Source: Azadirachta indica (Eukaryota > Streptophyta > Magnoliopsida > Sapindales > Meliaceae). Taken from it: DNA of 64,000 nt. Every line of letters begins with the position of its first letter. Within the stretch, counting starts at the first letter, position 1. The notes beneath the pieces were generated by a model. It was not told where the DNA came from, made no database searches, and saw only the letters and a list, made by a program, of their open reading frames with translations. The translations under genes were made by a program, and so were the position numbers. The stretch covers positions 13,782,350 through 13,846,349 of the forward strand of contig CM040452.1 in assembly GCA_022749755.1 (NCBI GenBank), in the 5' to 3' direction. This document shows, in pieces, positions 28,114 through 41,446 of this stretch.

Positions 28114-30520
28114 TTCTTACCTCTAGAATTGCTTGAGGTTTGTTTGCAGGGGAAATCTACTTGATTCACATGTAGAATCATGATTTGTTAATCGCTAACA
28201 TAGGCCTAGTATCGCTCTCACTGGGAATAGATACTGCTGGGCCTCTAGATCTAGATTGAATCTTCACACCTCTTTTCTAAGTTGTAGAGAGTAAGGCTCG
28301 TTATGTGCCTTGGATCGCACTTAGTGATTTGAGAGTTGTAATATTGCAACTTTAAGAGACTAGCTTAAGTTTGAACAAAAGGATTTGCTACCACCACCTG
28401 TTACTACTTCTGTACTTGAAAAATACTTAGAAAAGCACGAGACACAAGTTATCAGTCTACAATGTATAGAAGCAAGCGAGTTCTAGTACAAATGCAGAGG
28501 AACGTAATGGGTTAATAGTGGATTGCAACTACCAGGGAAGCAGATCGATATTGAAAAAACTTACTTGTGATGGTATTCAATACGATTGATTACAATTGAC
28601 GATCTAGGGTCACGGACAAGGTGACTTTGGTGGCTAAAATAATCAGTTTAACAATTAGTTGATGCAGGAGAGATAATAGGACAATATGGTAGTGTTTAGG
28701 GTTAAACAGGGCGACAAGTAATTGTCAAAAGATAAGCCAAGAATCACTAGTGTTGCTACAAAGGAGAAGGTGTTCTTCTAGGAAGGGTGATTCTAGGTTG
28801 ATGATGGTTTAACCTTGATGATGCTTATTAGAATGTTGTTGTTATTAAAATGTTCTCTTCCTTCCTCTTTAGATGTGGAGTCATGAGTTTATATAGTGTG
28901 TGATGTAGAATTGTACTAAAATAAGACTATCTCATGTAATCCCACTTTAATGTAAGTTAAATTCCATTAAGATAAAATTTTATTTAAGATTTAGATTAGT
29001 GTAATTTAATCTTATTTGAAAGAGGTATCCAAGGATTTATACTTGTAATAAAATATCTATTATAATTATTCCTAATTAGAATAAGATATTTGTTTTAACT
29101 AATCCTAATTAGAAGGAAAATTTAAAGACTCGTACCGGTAATAAAAAACATTTTCTAATTAATTCTAATTATAATAAAATCCTAATTGTAATTATGCTAG
29201 ATTATTCAAAATAAGATTTTGAGTTACAATGAACTCTAAAGTTTTGTGCTTTAAAAAGAGAAATCTTTTTGAACTTTTATGTTTCTTATGTATTAATCTA
29301 ATCATATAATGGATTATTTGAACTTAAATATCCCCCAAGTAGGCTAGGCTTAGGACACTATATTGATTTGGGTTAGATCTTGGACTACATTAACTTTTTA
29401 CACCACGGCCTATAATTTGTGCTTTAAGGAGTGGCTTGGGTCTACTTGTACTTTCATATATATTACCTAATAAAACGAAGTAATTTTGGCTTGGACTTAA
29501 GTTTGGGCCAATGGTCACTTTTTATGGATTAACAAAGTTTAATCTTGTTATCTATGCTTGTTACAGTATGTATTTCATACATAAAATTAAAAATTAGTCC
29601 ATATTTATTTTTGGAAGAATTAGTTTATTAAATCAAATTACATGTTTAAATTGCTTGTAAAATTGTGTAATTAAAAATTGGACATCGGGAGATATTGCAT
29701 TTTAGTTTATGGCTTTGTATGATAGAAAATAAATAGGCTAGGTTTCAGTATCCAATTGGAAGTAAATTATAGATTGAAATTAGATTCTGATTATATTTAG
29801 AAAACAGAAATCAATATAATTTTAATAAAATCAGATTCTGGTTACATTTAGAAAACTAAAGTCAGTGAAATTCTATATGTATTAAAAAACAAAAGTTAGT
29901 TGGTTTATAGCCACCTGTAATCTGTGTAATATAAGTGTAGTTTACACATTCTAGGCCCCCGTAATTAATTGAATGTGCAATATTACTACTAAGTCTTTAA
30001 AAATGTGTTATATACATGATATTTTGCTACGATTTACCATATAATCAATTTTATAATTTGATAATTTGCATAGTTTAATTAATTCTGTATCATGCTTGAT
30101 TTATGTTGTGAATTTAAATATTTGATGTTTGATTATATATACTAACGAGTAGCCACAACATCTTTAGTATAATGGTGATATTAAATTTAGCTCAATCGCA
30201 TTTTGTAGACATCAATAATTGTAATTAAATATGAAGTAAAATTATGATAATATGCTTCATACAGAAATTGTTAAGATTTATTTTTTAATTAGAATGAGAT
30301 AGTTATCAATTTTATTAAAATTATTTGTAGCCTACAGGTTAATAATTTTAAGAAACTAGTCTTATTGTAAATATTGTTAAAAATTATACGCATGTTGTAA
30401 TTTTTGGCCATATGGAAATCATAATTATGTTTTAATTCTTATTAGTTTTGTTTACATGTGTAAATATTCAGTATCACTGTATGCTTCATATTATAATCTA
30501 ATCTTATTTTATTTATAGGA
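28114..30520 (+). other. Unusually long leader of Copia element 2
   Basis: About 2.4 kb between primer site and gag with no coding capacity. It is AT-rich, with repeated TCCTAATTA-type motifs at 29060-29200. A nested insertion is possible, but its ends could not be found. Confidence 0.55.
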
Positions 30521-30524
30521 GCAA

Positions 30525-33500
30525 ATTTAATTATTCCAAATTATGATACCTCACGCATCTCTCAGCTTCATAGTAATAATTATAAGGATTGGAAGGAGAA
30601 AATTCGTCTTATTTTAGAGTGCATGGACCTTGACTTGCCACTGCAGATACATGAGCCTTTTGCTATTATAAAATCAAGTACTTCTACCAAGTCCCATATT
30701 GACAAAAGTACACGTGGTTCGATTCTTGATCGTGAAAAGTTAAGGACTACCTAAAAAGGCCGTGGAGCAGAGTTTGAATCTTCATATAAGGCTTTGGCTA
30801 GCATTCTTATAAAGGAATTGTCATTAAAGAAGCATATTGGCACTAAACGTGTGTGTGAACACATCATAATGATAACAGATATAGTAGCCTAACTTAAGAC
30901 TTTTAATGTTGAGATCTATAAGTCCTTTCTAGTACATTTAATCTTTAACTGACTTTCACCTGAATATGGAATTTTCTATGTATCTTATAATATACATAAG
31001 GACGAGTGGTCAGTTAGTGAGCTTTTGATCATGTGTGTGTAAGAGGAGGCGAGACTGAATGCAAAAAAGATTAAAAGTGCTAATATGGTAACTCATTCAA
31101 GGAAATCGACCAATCAAGGAAAGAGACAACTTAATCAAGTTAAAAAGAATACCATCAAGTGTTTCTTCTACAAGAAGATGAAAGAGCATATGAAAAAGGA
31201 TTGTCCTAAGTACAAGAAGTGTGATTGAAAAGAAAGGTAATTTCAATTCTTTAGTGTGTTTTGAATGTAATTGTAATTATGTCATCTTTCTCATGACACT
31301 TGGTGGATTGACTTTGGTTCCATAATCCATATTGTTATTACCATGCAGGGCTTGACAAGCCAAAGAAAATCAATAGAAAGTGAACGTTACATTTATTTAG
31401 AAACGGAGGGCGTTCATATGTTTGATTTAATTGGGATATATAGATTAATTCTCAGTTTTGGTTTCATTTTAAATTTAGAAAAAACTTTTTTCATACCATC
31501 TTTTACTAAGAATCTCACTTTAGTTTCAAAACTTTTAAAACAAGGTTATGTATTTAATTTAAACTTTTTTCATACCATCTTTTACTAAGAATCTCATTTT
31601 AGTTTTGAAACTTTTAAAATAAGGTTATGTATTTAATTTTCTGGTAATTCATTTTCTTTATTTAAAGACTCGAATATTGTAAGCGATAGTTTTATTAATA
31701 ATGATCTTTTTGCACTTTGTTTAAATTATTCTTAAAATTTAAATTTGTCAACTTTACATGGTACTATTAATGTTAAGTGAAATAATATTGATGAGAAATC
31801 TTTTATTTTATGAAACCAAAGATTGGGTCATATCTCTATTAAGAGAATGAAGAGATTGGTATGAGGATCTCGACTTTTCTAATTTTGGGACCTCTGTGGA
31901 TTGCATAAAAAGAAAGCAAACCAATATAAACAGTAAAGGTGCTAGGAAGAGTTTTGACATTTTAGAGATAATACACATTGATATTTGTGGGTCTTTTCCT
32001 GAATTATGTTTTAACAGTCAAAGATATTTTATCAGCTTTATAGATGATAAATCACGACTTATGAATCTTTACTTACTTCATAACAAAGAGAAAGCATTAA
32101 ATGCTTTCAAAATTTATAAAGCTAAAGTAGTGAAATAATTAGGCAAACAAATAAAGATCGTGAGATCAGATATAGGTGAAGAGTATTATATTAGGTACAG
32201 GGTACTAGTTAAAGATTGGATTCATTTACAAAGTTTCTAGAAGAGAAAGGTATTATAGTACATCAGAACAAACTGGTGTTGCTAAAAGAAGAAACAGAAC
32301 ATTAATGGACGTGGTAAGGTTAATGATTAGTAACTCTACTCTCTCTATTTCCTTGTGAAGCAAAGTCCTAAAAATCGCTGTGTATATTCTTAAACAGGGT
32401 TCCAACCAAAGCGGTATTTAAGACACTGTTAGAGTTATAGAAAGATTGGAAACCAAATTTAAGACTTACAAGTATATTGGGTTGTCAAGCTGAAATAAGG
32501 GTTTACAATCCACAAGAAAAGAAATTAGATCCAATGATAGTCAATAGTTATTTCATTGGTTATGCAAAACGGTCTAAAAGGTATATGTTCTATTATCCGA
32601 ACTATTCTAAAAAAATTATAAAATCATGGAATGCAAAGTTCATTAAAAATAATGAGATAAGTAGGAGTAGTAATCCTCATAATGTTATATTTAAGGAAGT
32701 TTCTAAACATGAAACTACTCTTGAATCTTTATTGAGGATTGTAGTTATTCAGTCTGATCCCATAAGATCCACAAAATACTGAATAAGAAATTATTACAAA
32801 ACCTCATGTAACTAAAGGGCCTCATCATGTATAAGGTGTTCAAGTAGATCAATAATAAGAAAATGATGTAAATGTAAAAAGATATACAAGAATACAAAAA
32901 TTTGTAATTTCTTTTGACTGTATGGAGTACCTACAAGAATCAAAGACTGATATTGGTATTGAAAATGATCTTTCCACGTTTTCACAAGCTATGAATGGAG
33001 AAAAATCCATATTGTGGTACAATGTCATGAAAGATCAAATAAATTCGATGGCTAATAATCAAGTATGGAATCTTATTGAATTGCCTAAGAAATGTAAGGC
33101 TGTTAGCTATAAATAGGTTTTCAAAACCAAATTAGATTTCCTAGGCAATATAGAAAAGTATTAAGTAAGGCTTGTAGCCAAAAGATTTACTTAGCAAGAA
33201 GAAATTGATTATGATACCTTTTCCCCAATTTTAAAGAAGTATTCACTTTGTATAATCTTGGCTTTAGTAGCACACTTTGATATGGACTTACATCAAATAG
33301 ATATGAAAACGGCTTTTCTAGATGGAGATTTAGAGGAAGAAGTTTACATGAAGCAACTTGAATGGTTTGTTTCAAAGGGAAATGAGCACTTGGTTTGTAA
33401 ACTTAAGAAATCTATATATAGACTAAAATTGGCTTCTCGATAGTGGTATTTTATATTTTATAATGTAATTACCTCATTTGATTTTACAGAAAACATTATG

Positions 33501-34508
33501 GATCAGTATATATACTAAAAGATTAGTGGGAGTAAAGTTATCTTCTTATTTCTATATATAGATGATATTTTACTTCCGTCAAATGATATAGGTTTACTTC
33601 GTGAGGTAAAGTAATTTCTGTCAAGTAAATTTGAAATGAAAGATATAGACAAAGCCTCTTATGTAATTGGTATAAAGATTGATAGATATCGAATTCAAGG
33701 AATTCTTAGTTTATCTCAAGAAAGCATTTGATAGATTTTGCATTAAGGACTATTCACCTAGTATGGCACTTATTATTAAAGGTGATGATAAGTTCAATTT
33801 GAATTAGTGTTCATGAAACAACCTAGAAAAGAAAGCAATGGAAACAGTTTCTTATGTTTTTGTAGTTGATAACTTAGTGTTTGCTTAAGTTTGTACAAAA
33901 CCTGATATTGCATTTGTAGTATGAATGTTAGGAAGGTATTAAAGTAGGAACATTGAAAAGTTGTAAAGAAGGTTATGCGATACCTTTAAGGGACAAAAGA
34001 CTATAAGCTTACATACAAATGATCTGATCGTTTGTATGTGACTGGTTATTTGAATTTAGACTTTGTTAGGTGCTCTGACAGTAGAAAGTCGACATTTAGA
34101 TATATCTTCTTGTTAATTGAAGTAGTCATTTCATGGATAAGTACAAAACAGACAATGATTGCAACTTCAACTATAGAAGCAGTATCTTATTTTTAAGCTA
34201 CTTCATAAGCTATTTGGCTGGGAAGTTTTATCCTGAGCCTTCGAGTAGTTGATTCCAATTCCAGGTCATTAAAGATTTACTATGATAATATTACTAAAGT
34301 TTTTTTGGTTAAAAATAGCAAAAGTGGAATCCAAAGTAAACATATCGACATCAAGTACTCAACCATTCGACAATATGTTAACGAAGACACAGTGATGATA
34401 TAGCACATCAATACAAAATTCATGATAACAGATCTGTTAGCTAAAGCTTTGCCACCTAAAATATACAAAGAACATGTTGATAGTATGGGACTTATCGCTA
34501 GCATTTGA
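30525..34508 (+). pseudogene. Copia element 2 gag-pol remains
   Basis: Gag at about 30525-31225 (LHSNNYKDWKEKIRLILECM; degenerate knuckle CFFYKKMKEHMKKDC near 31160, normally CxxC..GHxxxxC). Integrase region 31820-32200 (FISFIDDKSRLMNLYLL). Reverse transcriptase about 32922-33720 (NNQVWNLIELP, HQIDMKTAFLDGDLEEEVYM, LYIDDILL near 33556). RNase H about 34050-34505 (TKQTMIATSTIEA, DLLAKALPPKI). A short duplication of CTTTTTTCATACCATCTTTT occurs near 31486 and 31565. Many stops and frame changes; not functional. Confidence 0.88.
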
Positions 34509-34836
34509 TTGTCAGCTACCTTTTCCTGTATTGCAGTTTATTTGGAATTTTCATTTACTTGTCATCTCATTTAATAAGTATATATATAAAGTTTAGAGAA
34601 TAACATATAAAGGAGACTTGAATGGACATTTAAAATTTATACATAAAGTCGTATATTCTACACCAAAACTTACATAAAGAATGATTACATAGTGATGCAT
34701 GGAAGGTAATACTTGATAATTAAAGAACATAGCATCATGATCTATTATTGAGTCTTTATATAAGTGTGAAGTATAGATAGAAAATTTATCATATTATAAT
34801 GTATGAATAAAGTGATAATGGGTCAAGAGGGAGAAA

Positions 34837-35289
34837 TATTTACCGTGTCCTTATTTTTATTTATCTTAACTATATTTTATTTATTTATTTATTTTTAGAA
34901 ATAAAAATAAAAATAAAAGACAAAGATAAAGATATTTAAAACGTTGTGACTCATTATCTTAATTTTATAAGGGTGGTTGGTAAAGATAATTTTGGGGGAG
35001 AAGTTCACAAAACCTTCTTTATATAAATAGGTTCTTCTTGATGGAAGAAGAATTTTATCGATTAGTTTGAAAATAAAGTCTTAGTCTTAAAAACAAATTA
35101 AGTGTTAACCTGTGTTACCATCAAATACAGTATTAATGCTTTGCAGAGGCTGGAAACGTACTAATTTATTCAAACAAAGATCGGAAACATTTTGTTCAAT
35201 TAAGATTTAATATTTGTAATGATAGGAGGTAAGTTATCTAATTTTTTAGCTTATATTTTCCACATAAGGTTAGTAGATGTAATCCAACA
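34837..35289 (+). repeat. Copia element 2, right LTR
   Basis: Aligns end to end with 27649-28098. The first 16 bases have diverged, with TATTTACCGTGTCC in place of TGTTAACTGTTTTC. It ends GTAATCCAACA, after which P450 exon 1 sequence resumes. Confidence 0.88.
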
Positions 35290-35394
35290 TGTATTGCTTT
35301 GATGATATTTAACATTTCTTCTTTCCTAAGTGGTTGAAACGATTGGATTCGCTTTGTATTTAATAGCTCTATTGTGCAAATTTTCCTTAGTTGT

Positions 35395-36771
35395 TGATAA
35401 CAAATTTTATATTTGTAAATTGAATATTCTTAACTTAATATTTTGTTAGTTTTGAGATATTTTATTAGTTTTTATTTATGTTTTGTATTTATTTTGTATA
35501 GAAAAGAATTAGCAAAGCTTTCAAGTGGATATCGAAAAATTTTAAAGAAAAATGGCGTAAAGTACAAAATGAAAAAAACACAGCAACCTAAGGCCACAAC
35601 TATGAATGTTGAGGCTGCGGCTTTAAAGACTTTAGAAATTGAAGGCCGCGGCGGTGGAAGCTAAGCCCGTAGTGCTAAGAGATAGCATAAGGGACAAAGA
35701 GTAAAGTCTGCAACTATGGACTTTGAGGCCACGACTCTACGGGATGCTATAAACTAGAGCTTAAGGTTGAGGCCTTGAAGACTAAGGCTATAGTGTCGGT
35801 TCGTGATTTTCCAAATTTTAAAAGGTCAAAACTTGCCGAAACTTACAAAGTTACCCCTTTTTAACTCTAGTATATAAATAGATGATTTAAAGGTTAAATT
35901 AGGGGTTGGTTTTTGTTGGGCAACATTAGTTTTGGAGATTAAAGACAAGGTAAAGAGAGCTCGGTGTTGAGGAGAAGAAGATTGGAAGATTGATTTAACT
36001 CCATTGCTAGTTCATTCTTTTCTCTTGTTTTTGAGGTTTAAGAGTATATTTTATTGTTTACTTTATGTTTAGCATGAACTAATTTTTCTTTTTCTAGGAC
36101 TAAGATGTAGCCTAAGTATGAAGTATTGATTTGTAGTTTTCTTTATTAATTGATGGTTTATTTTCATTTATGATTGAGTATTCTTCAATGTTCTTAGTGC
36201 TTTTAAATAATTGAGCACTATTTAGTTGATTTGAAAATTATAATGAAACCGGAAGGAAATTTATGTGTTAGCTCATTGTGTTGAATGTCATAGATTGCAT
36301 AAGAGATAGTAATATACTTTCATGGTTTACGTAGTCACTAAATAAGATCCATAAAGCTTAATGAATTCTTGGGAATTTTAATTCTCATAGGAATATAATG
36401 GATTAGCTATCAAGGGTATTTTTGTTAGACTTTAGGAGAGGCTAGTGAAAAAGATTAAGGATTTTTGACTATCAATCATAGGAAATGACCTAATTAACAA
36501 GAATTGGAAAATTAATACGGATTAGTTATGGTAAAATTGGATGTTCGAGATGCTTTCATTATCTAAATTTCTCTTTAGTTTAATTTGATTTCATTCTTAG
36601 TTTAATTGTATTTTGCTTTAGATTAGTTTACTTTTCTACAATAACCATTTGTTTTCAATTGTTCAGATAAAATTAAATTTAAACCAATTTTGGTACTTAA
36701 GCAATCAATCCTTGTGGGAATGACATTTTACTTATCAATAACATACGCTTGCATTTAGAAAATTCGTAACA
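35395..36771 (+). repeat. Gypsy element, left LTR
   Basis: Shares long near-identical stretches with 40405-41446, such as GGTTTATTTTCATTTATGAT and GTAGTCACTAAATRAGATCC, and ends AAAATTCGTAACA. Confidence 0.85.
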
Positions 36772-36948
36772 AGTTTTTGGCCTGTTGTCAGGATTAATTT
36801 TGTTTCTTTTCTAATATCAATACCAAATAACTATAGTTTTACTTTGAATTTTTTATTCATTTTCTTTTAATATTATGTTTTGCGTTTCTTTGTTTATGCG
36901 TTATTGTATTGTGTATGAGACAAGCAAGAAGTAGTAACTTACTACCTT

Positions 36949-39900
36949 TTGATTATAAGATTAAGCAAACTTGTTGAAAAAATAAAAAAGAAGAAAAAAA
37001 AAGCTTCAAGACTAGTGCAAGACACCATGAATGACATTAGAGAAAAAGTTGACGACAATCAAGCATTATGCAATTATGCTTTGCCTGTGGTTACTGAGAA
37101 ACTTTTTGGAATAAGACGCCCTACAATTCAAGCAAACAATTTCGAGATCAAGCTAGCTTTTATTCAAATGGTTCAATCATGTCAGTTTGGCAGACTACCT
37201 AATGATGATCTTAATACTCATATAACCAATTTCCTAAAGATCTGTGATACATTTAAACACAATGGTGTTTTTTTGATGATGCCATAAAGCTGAGATTGTT
37301 CCTTTCTTCATTGCGAGATAAAGCTAGGAGTTGGTTGAACTCTTTATCGGTTGGAACTATCACTACTTGAGATACTTTAGCTCAAAATTTTTTAAGGAAG
37401 TTCTTTTTGCCAGCAAAAAGAGTCAAGTTACGGAATGAAATTGCTACCTTTTCACAATATGAGATGGAATCATTGTGTGAAGCTTGGGATAGGTATAAAG
37501 ACATGATGAGAAAATACCCACACTATGGATGACCTAAGTGGTTATAGGTGCAAACATTCTACAATGGTTTAGGGAGCTTAACTAGAACTCTCGTAGATGC
37601 AGCAGCAGGAGGTGCCTTAACAGGGAAAACATATGATAAAGCGTATGAATTATTTGAAGAGATGGTTGCCAATGCATACTAGTAACCACTTAAATGTGCA
37701 ACACTAAAGAAAACCTTTTGAGTTCAGGATGTTGACACTCTCTTTGCACTTACTACCCAAATGGTTACATTGACCAAGCATTTTGGTGCCATTACGACAA
37801 ATGCCATTCACACTCCACCTATCGTCTGTGATTTATGCAATAGAGCTCATGCCAATACTAAATGCCAAGTTGGCAATCCCTTTACTTTCGCATAATCAGA
37901 GCAAGTTCAATATATTGGGAATTACAATCGATAGCAAAATAATCTTTACTCAAACACTTTTAACCTAGGATGGCATAATCACCCAAATTTTTCATGGAAA
38001 AACAATCAAAATGTTGCACAGCCCCTTCTTGGTTTTCAAATCCTAGAAAAGAAGATATCTTTGGAAGATGCTCTTGCACAATTTATGGTAAAGACTGAAA
38101 CAAATTTTGAAAATCAAGCGGCATCCATCCGGAACCTTGAAGTCCAAATTGGCCAGTTATCAATCATAGTTACATCAAGACCATAAGGTGTTACCTAGCA
38201 GTACAGAGACTAATTCTAAAGAGTATGTGAAGGTCATTACACTTTGTAGTGATAAGGAATTAAGTGAGCCTATAAAAAATAATTTTTGATGTTTCTAAGC
38301 CAAAGGAGCCATTAATAGAGGTGTTGACAGATGATTTGGATTTAAAGACCACAAAGAATATGGAGAAGCCAAAATCAAAGCATATGTTCCATAAAGAACG
38401 TTTTAGATAATCCTTCATCATATGTTCCATCCATTCCATATCCACAACATTTACAAAAGCAAAAACTTGATAAGTAGTTTTCTAAATTTCTTGATATCTT
38501 TAAGAAGTTGCATGTTAACATTCCTTTTGCTGATGCTTTGGAGCAGATGCCTAGTTATGTAAAATTTATGAATAAGATCTTTTCAAATAAGAGAAAGCTT
38601 CAGGAATATGAAACTGTTACACTTATTGAGGAATGTAATGTCATATTATAGAAGAAGCTGCCACCTAAACTAAAGGACCTAGGGACTTTCACTATTTCTT
38701 GTGCAATTGAAGATTTATATTTTGATATAGCACTTTGTGATTTAGGTGCTATTATTAATTTAATGTCTCTTTCTATGTACAAGAAATTGAGTTTTGGGGA
38801 AGTGAAACCTATGACAATTTCTTTGCAATTAGCAGATCGATCAATTAAGTATTCGAGAGAGATTTTTGAAGATGTTATAGTAAAGGTTGATAAATTCATT
38901 TTTTTGGCTAATTTTCTTGTTCTTAATATAGAGGAAGATCAAGAAATTCAAATCATCCTTAGTCAACCATTTTTAACCACTGGGAGAACACTTATGGATA
39001 TATAAAAAGAGCAACTTATTTTAAGAGTACAAAGAGAACAAGTAACCTTTAATGTGTTCAAAGCTATAAAGCATCCCAATGATATGGATAGTTGTTTACA
39101 GATTGACATTACTAAAAAGAGCATTAAAGATGTCTTCTCAACCGAATGTTCAGCTGAATCATTAAAAGTTTGTATTGGCAGATCTTAAGATAGAGGTAAT
39201 CCTGCGATTATAAAGTGTGCACAGCAATTACAAACTACACCACCTCTTCCTTCTTTTAAGATATCCTTTGAAGAGCTAGGAAAGGGAAAGAGAGACTATT
39301 GCCTTCTATTAAGAAATCGTCAGAGTTGGAAAATGACTTTTCCAGAGAATCTACTATACTTCCTATAAGTATTTTTTCATCATTAAATGTAGAGAAGAAG
39401 GATAAGTTGTTTCGGCTTCTAAGAGGATATAAAACAACACTCGATTGGTCTATACCGCTAATCAAAGGCATTAGTCCTTTGTTATACATGCATAAGGTTT
39501 TGATGGAAGACAATTATAAGCCAATCATTGAACATCAATGTCAATTGAATCCCAACATGAAAAAGGTAGTTAAAATTAAGGTTTTGTAAATGCTCGATAT
39601 TGGTGAAAAGAGGCTATTACAGTTAAATAAGATAGATGAATTCTGCCAAGAAGCATATGAGAATGCCAAGTTATACAAAAAACACAAGAAGTGGTGGCAT
39701 GATAGACATATTTTGCAGTGAGAATTTGTTCCTATCTAGAAGGTATAATTATTTAATTGTTATTGTGTTTTTTTCTAGAAAAGTTTGTTCTAACTGGTTC
39801 GATCCATTTATAGTGGTCCAAGTCTTCCCTTATTGAGTCATAGAGATCCAAAGTGTTAATAAAGTATTTAAAGTGAATGGCCAACAACTAAAAAACCTGC

Positions 39901-39960
39901 ATTAAAGCGGAATAGAGATGCAGAAATCTACTATCTCACTATCTACCTCAAGTTAAAGGT
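36949..39960 (+). pseudogene. Gypsy gag-protease-partial pol remains
   Basis: Gag at about 37020-37700 (QANNFEIKLAFIQMVQ, then LSSLRDKARSWLNSL, FYNGL and KTYDKAYELFEEMVANA) with internal stops. Aspartic protease at about 38650-39005 (KLPPKLKDLGTFTISCAI, ALCDLGAIINLMS, IILSQPFLTTGRTLMDI); the usual D-S/T-G centre reads DLG. Reverse transcriptase opens at about 39413-39590 (LDWSIPLIKGISPLLYMHK, LNPNMKKVVK). At about 39590 the frame jumps to the polyprotein tail (LNKIDEFCQEAYENAKLYK, KKWWHDRHIL). The reverse transcriptase active site, RNase H and integrase core are missing. Confidence 0.87.
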
Positions 39961-40404
39961 ATTTGGAAAAAGTCAGGCTAAAGACCATAAACCTAGTCGC
40001 TTTCAAGAGGCATCTTGAAGATGAGGATGCGAAGGAGTACAACACTACCCCTCGTGGACCAAGGATGCATTTTGTTACTATCTCATGTTATTTTTGTCTT
40101 TATATTAGGGACAATGTTGAGTTTAAGTTTGGAAGTGGTTTTATTTTTGTTTATATAGGGTTTAGTTTTCTTTTTCTTGTTTTGAGTTGTATTTTTTTTC
40201 TTAAAAAAACTCAAACAAAAAAAGATTTTGAGTTTTTCCTTATTTGTTGAACCAATACCAATGATAAAACATTGATTGAATTGAGTATAGCTCTTTTTAA
40301 ATGATGAATGTTGTGATGTATAGATGATTGATTCTTGTGTTAGTTTGATGTGCTTGAGATTCTTTGAACACTTTAAGCACATAGCCATGGTCACTTAGCT
40401 TTGC

Positions 40405-41446
40405 GAGATGCTATAAATTAGGGTTCAAGGCCAAGTTAGGGCTAAGGCTATAGTGCTGGTTCGCGATTTTCCAAATTTTAGAAGGCCAAAACTTGTTGAA
40501 AGTTACAAAGTTCCCCCTTTTTAACTCTAGCATATAAATAGATGATTTTAGTGTTAAATTAGGGGTCGATTTTTGTTGGGCAACATTAGTTTTGGAGATT
40601 GAAGACAAGATAGAGAGAGCTTGGTGTGGACAAGAAGAAGATTGGAAGATTGATTCAACTACATTGCTAATTCATTCTTTTCTCTTCTCTTTGATGTTTA
40701 AAACTATGTTTGTTATCTACTTTATATTTAGCATGAACTAATTTTTCTTTTTCTAGAACTAAGATGTAGCCTAACTATGAAGTATTAATTCATACTTTTC
40801 CTTGTTAATTGATGGTTTATTTTCATTTATGATTGAGTATTCTTTACTATTCTTAATGTTTCTAAATAATTGGCTGCTATTTAGTTGATTTGAAAATCAC
40901 AATGAAATCGAAAGGAGATTTATATGTCTGGCTCACTATGTTAAATGCCATAGATTGAATGAGAGATAGGAATATACTTTCATGGTTTGTGTAGTCACTA
41001 AATGAGATCCATAAAGCTTAATGAATTCTTGGTAGTTTTAATTTTCATAAGAATATAGTGGATTAGCTATCAAGGGTATTTTTGTTAGATTTTGGGAGAG
41101 GCTAATGAAAAGATTAGGGATTTTCCACTATCATTCATAGAAAGTAACATGATTAACAAGAATTGAATAATCAATATGGATTAGTTATGGTGAAATTGGA
41201 CGTCCTAAATGCTTTCATTATCTACATTTCTCTTTAGTTTAATTTGATTTCATTCTTAATTTAATTTAATTTTGCTTTAGATTAGTTTACTTTTCTGCAA
41301 CACCCATTTGTTTTCAATTGTTCAAATAAAGTTAGAACTAAAACAATTTCGGTACTTGGTAAGTAATTGATCCTCATGAAACGATACTATACTTATTATA
41401 TGTTACTTTTTAACGATAATGTACACTTGCATTTAGAAAATTCATA
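40405..41446 (+). repeat. Gypsy element, right LTR (left-truncated)
   Basis: Aligns with about 35740-36768 of the left LTR from GATGCTATAAA onwards and ends AAAATTCATA, followed at once by P450 exon sequence. Confidence 0.85.

Larger units (their letters stand above)
27649..35289 (+). mobile_element. Ty1/Copia LTR retrotransposon 2, decayed, long leader
   Basis: A 7.64-kb element inserted in exon 1 of P450 locus B. LTRs of about 450 bases lie at 27649-28098 and 34837-35289, both ending CCAACA. The 5-base target duplication is TGCAT (27644-27648) and TGTAT (35290-35294); intact locus A has TGTAT at the same codons. Primer site TGGTATCAGAGCC at 28101-28113. It differs in sequence from Copia element 1 and is more decayed. 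Confidence 0.93.
35395..41446 (+). mobile_element. Ty3/Gypsy LTR retrotransposon, internally deleted
   Basis: Inserted in exon 1 of P450 locus B only about 100 bases from Copia element 2. The left LTR is 35395-36771 (TG..CA). The right LTR is recognisable from about 40405 to 41446 and lacks the first roughly 340 bases. AAGTTTTTGGCCTGTTGTCAGG after the left LTR resembles the TGGCGCCGTTGCCGGG primer site of Athila/Tat-type Gypsy elements. Gag and protease are followed by only the first part of reverse transcriptase, then the C-terminal tail of the polyprotein. No clear target duplication is left. Confidence 0.88.

Noticed and set aside
35395..41446. Clean target-site duplication for the Gypsy element
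   Set aside because: Flanks read CTTAGTTGT and TCTCTAGTAA, which are contiguous in paralogues but show no matching duplicated 5-mer.
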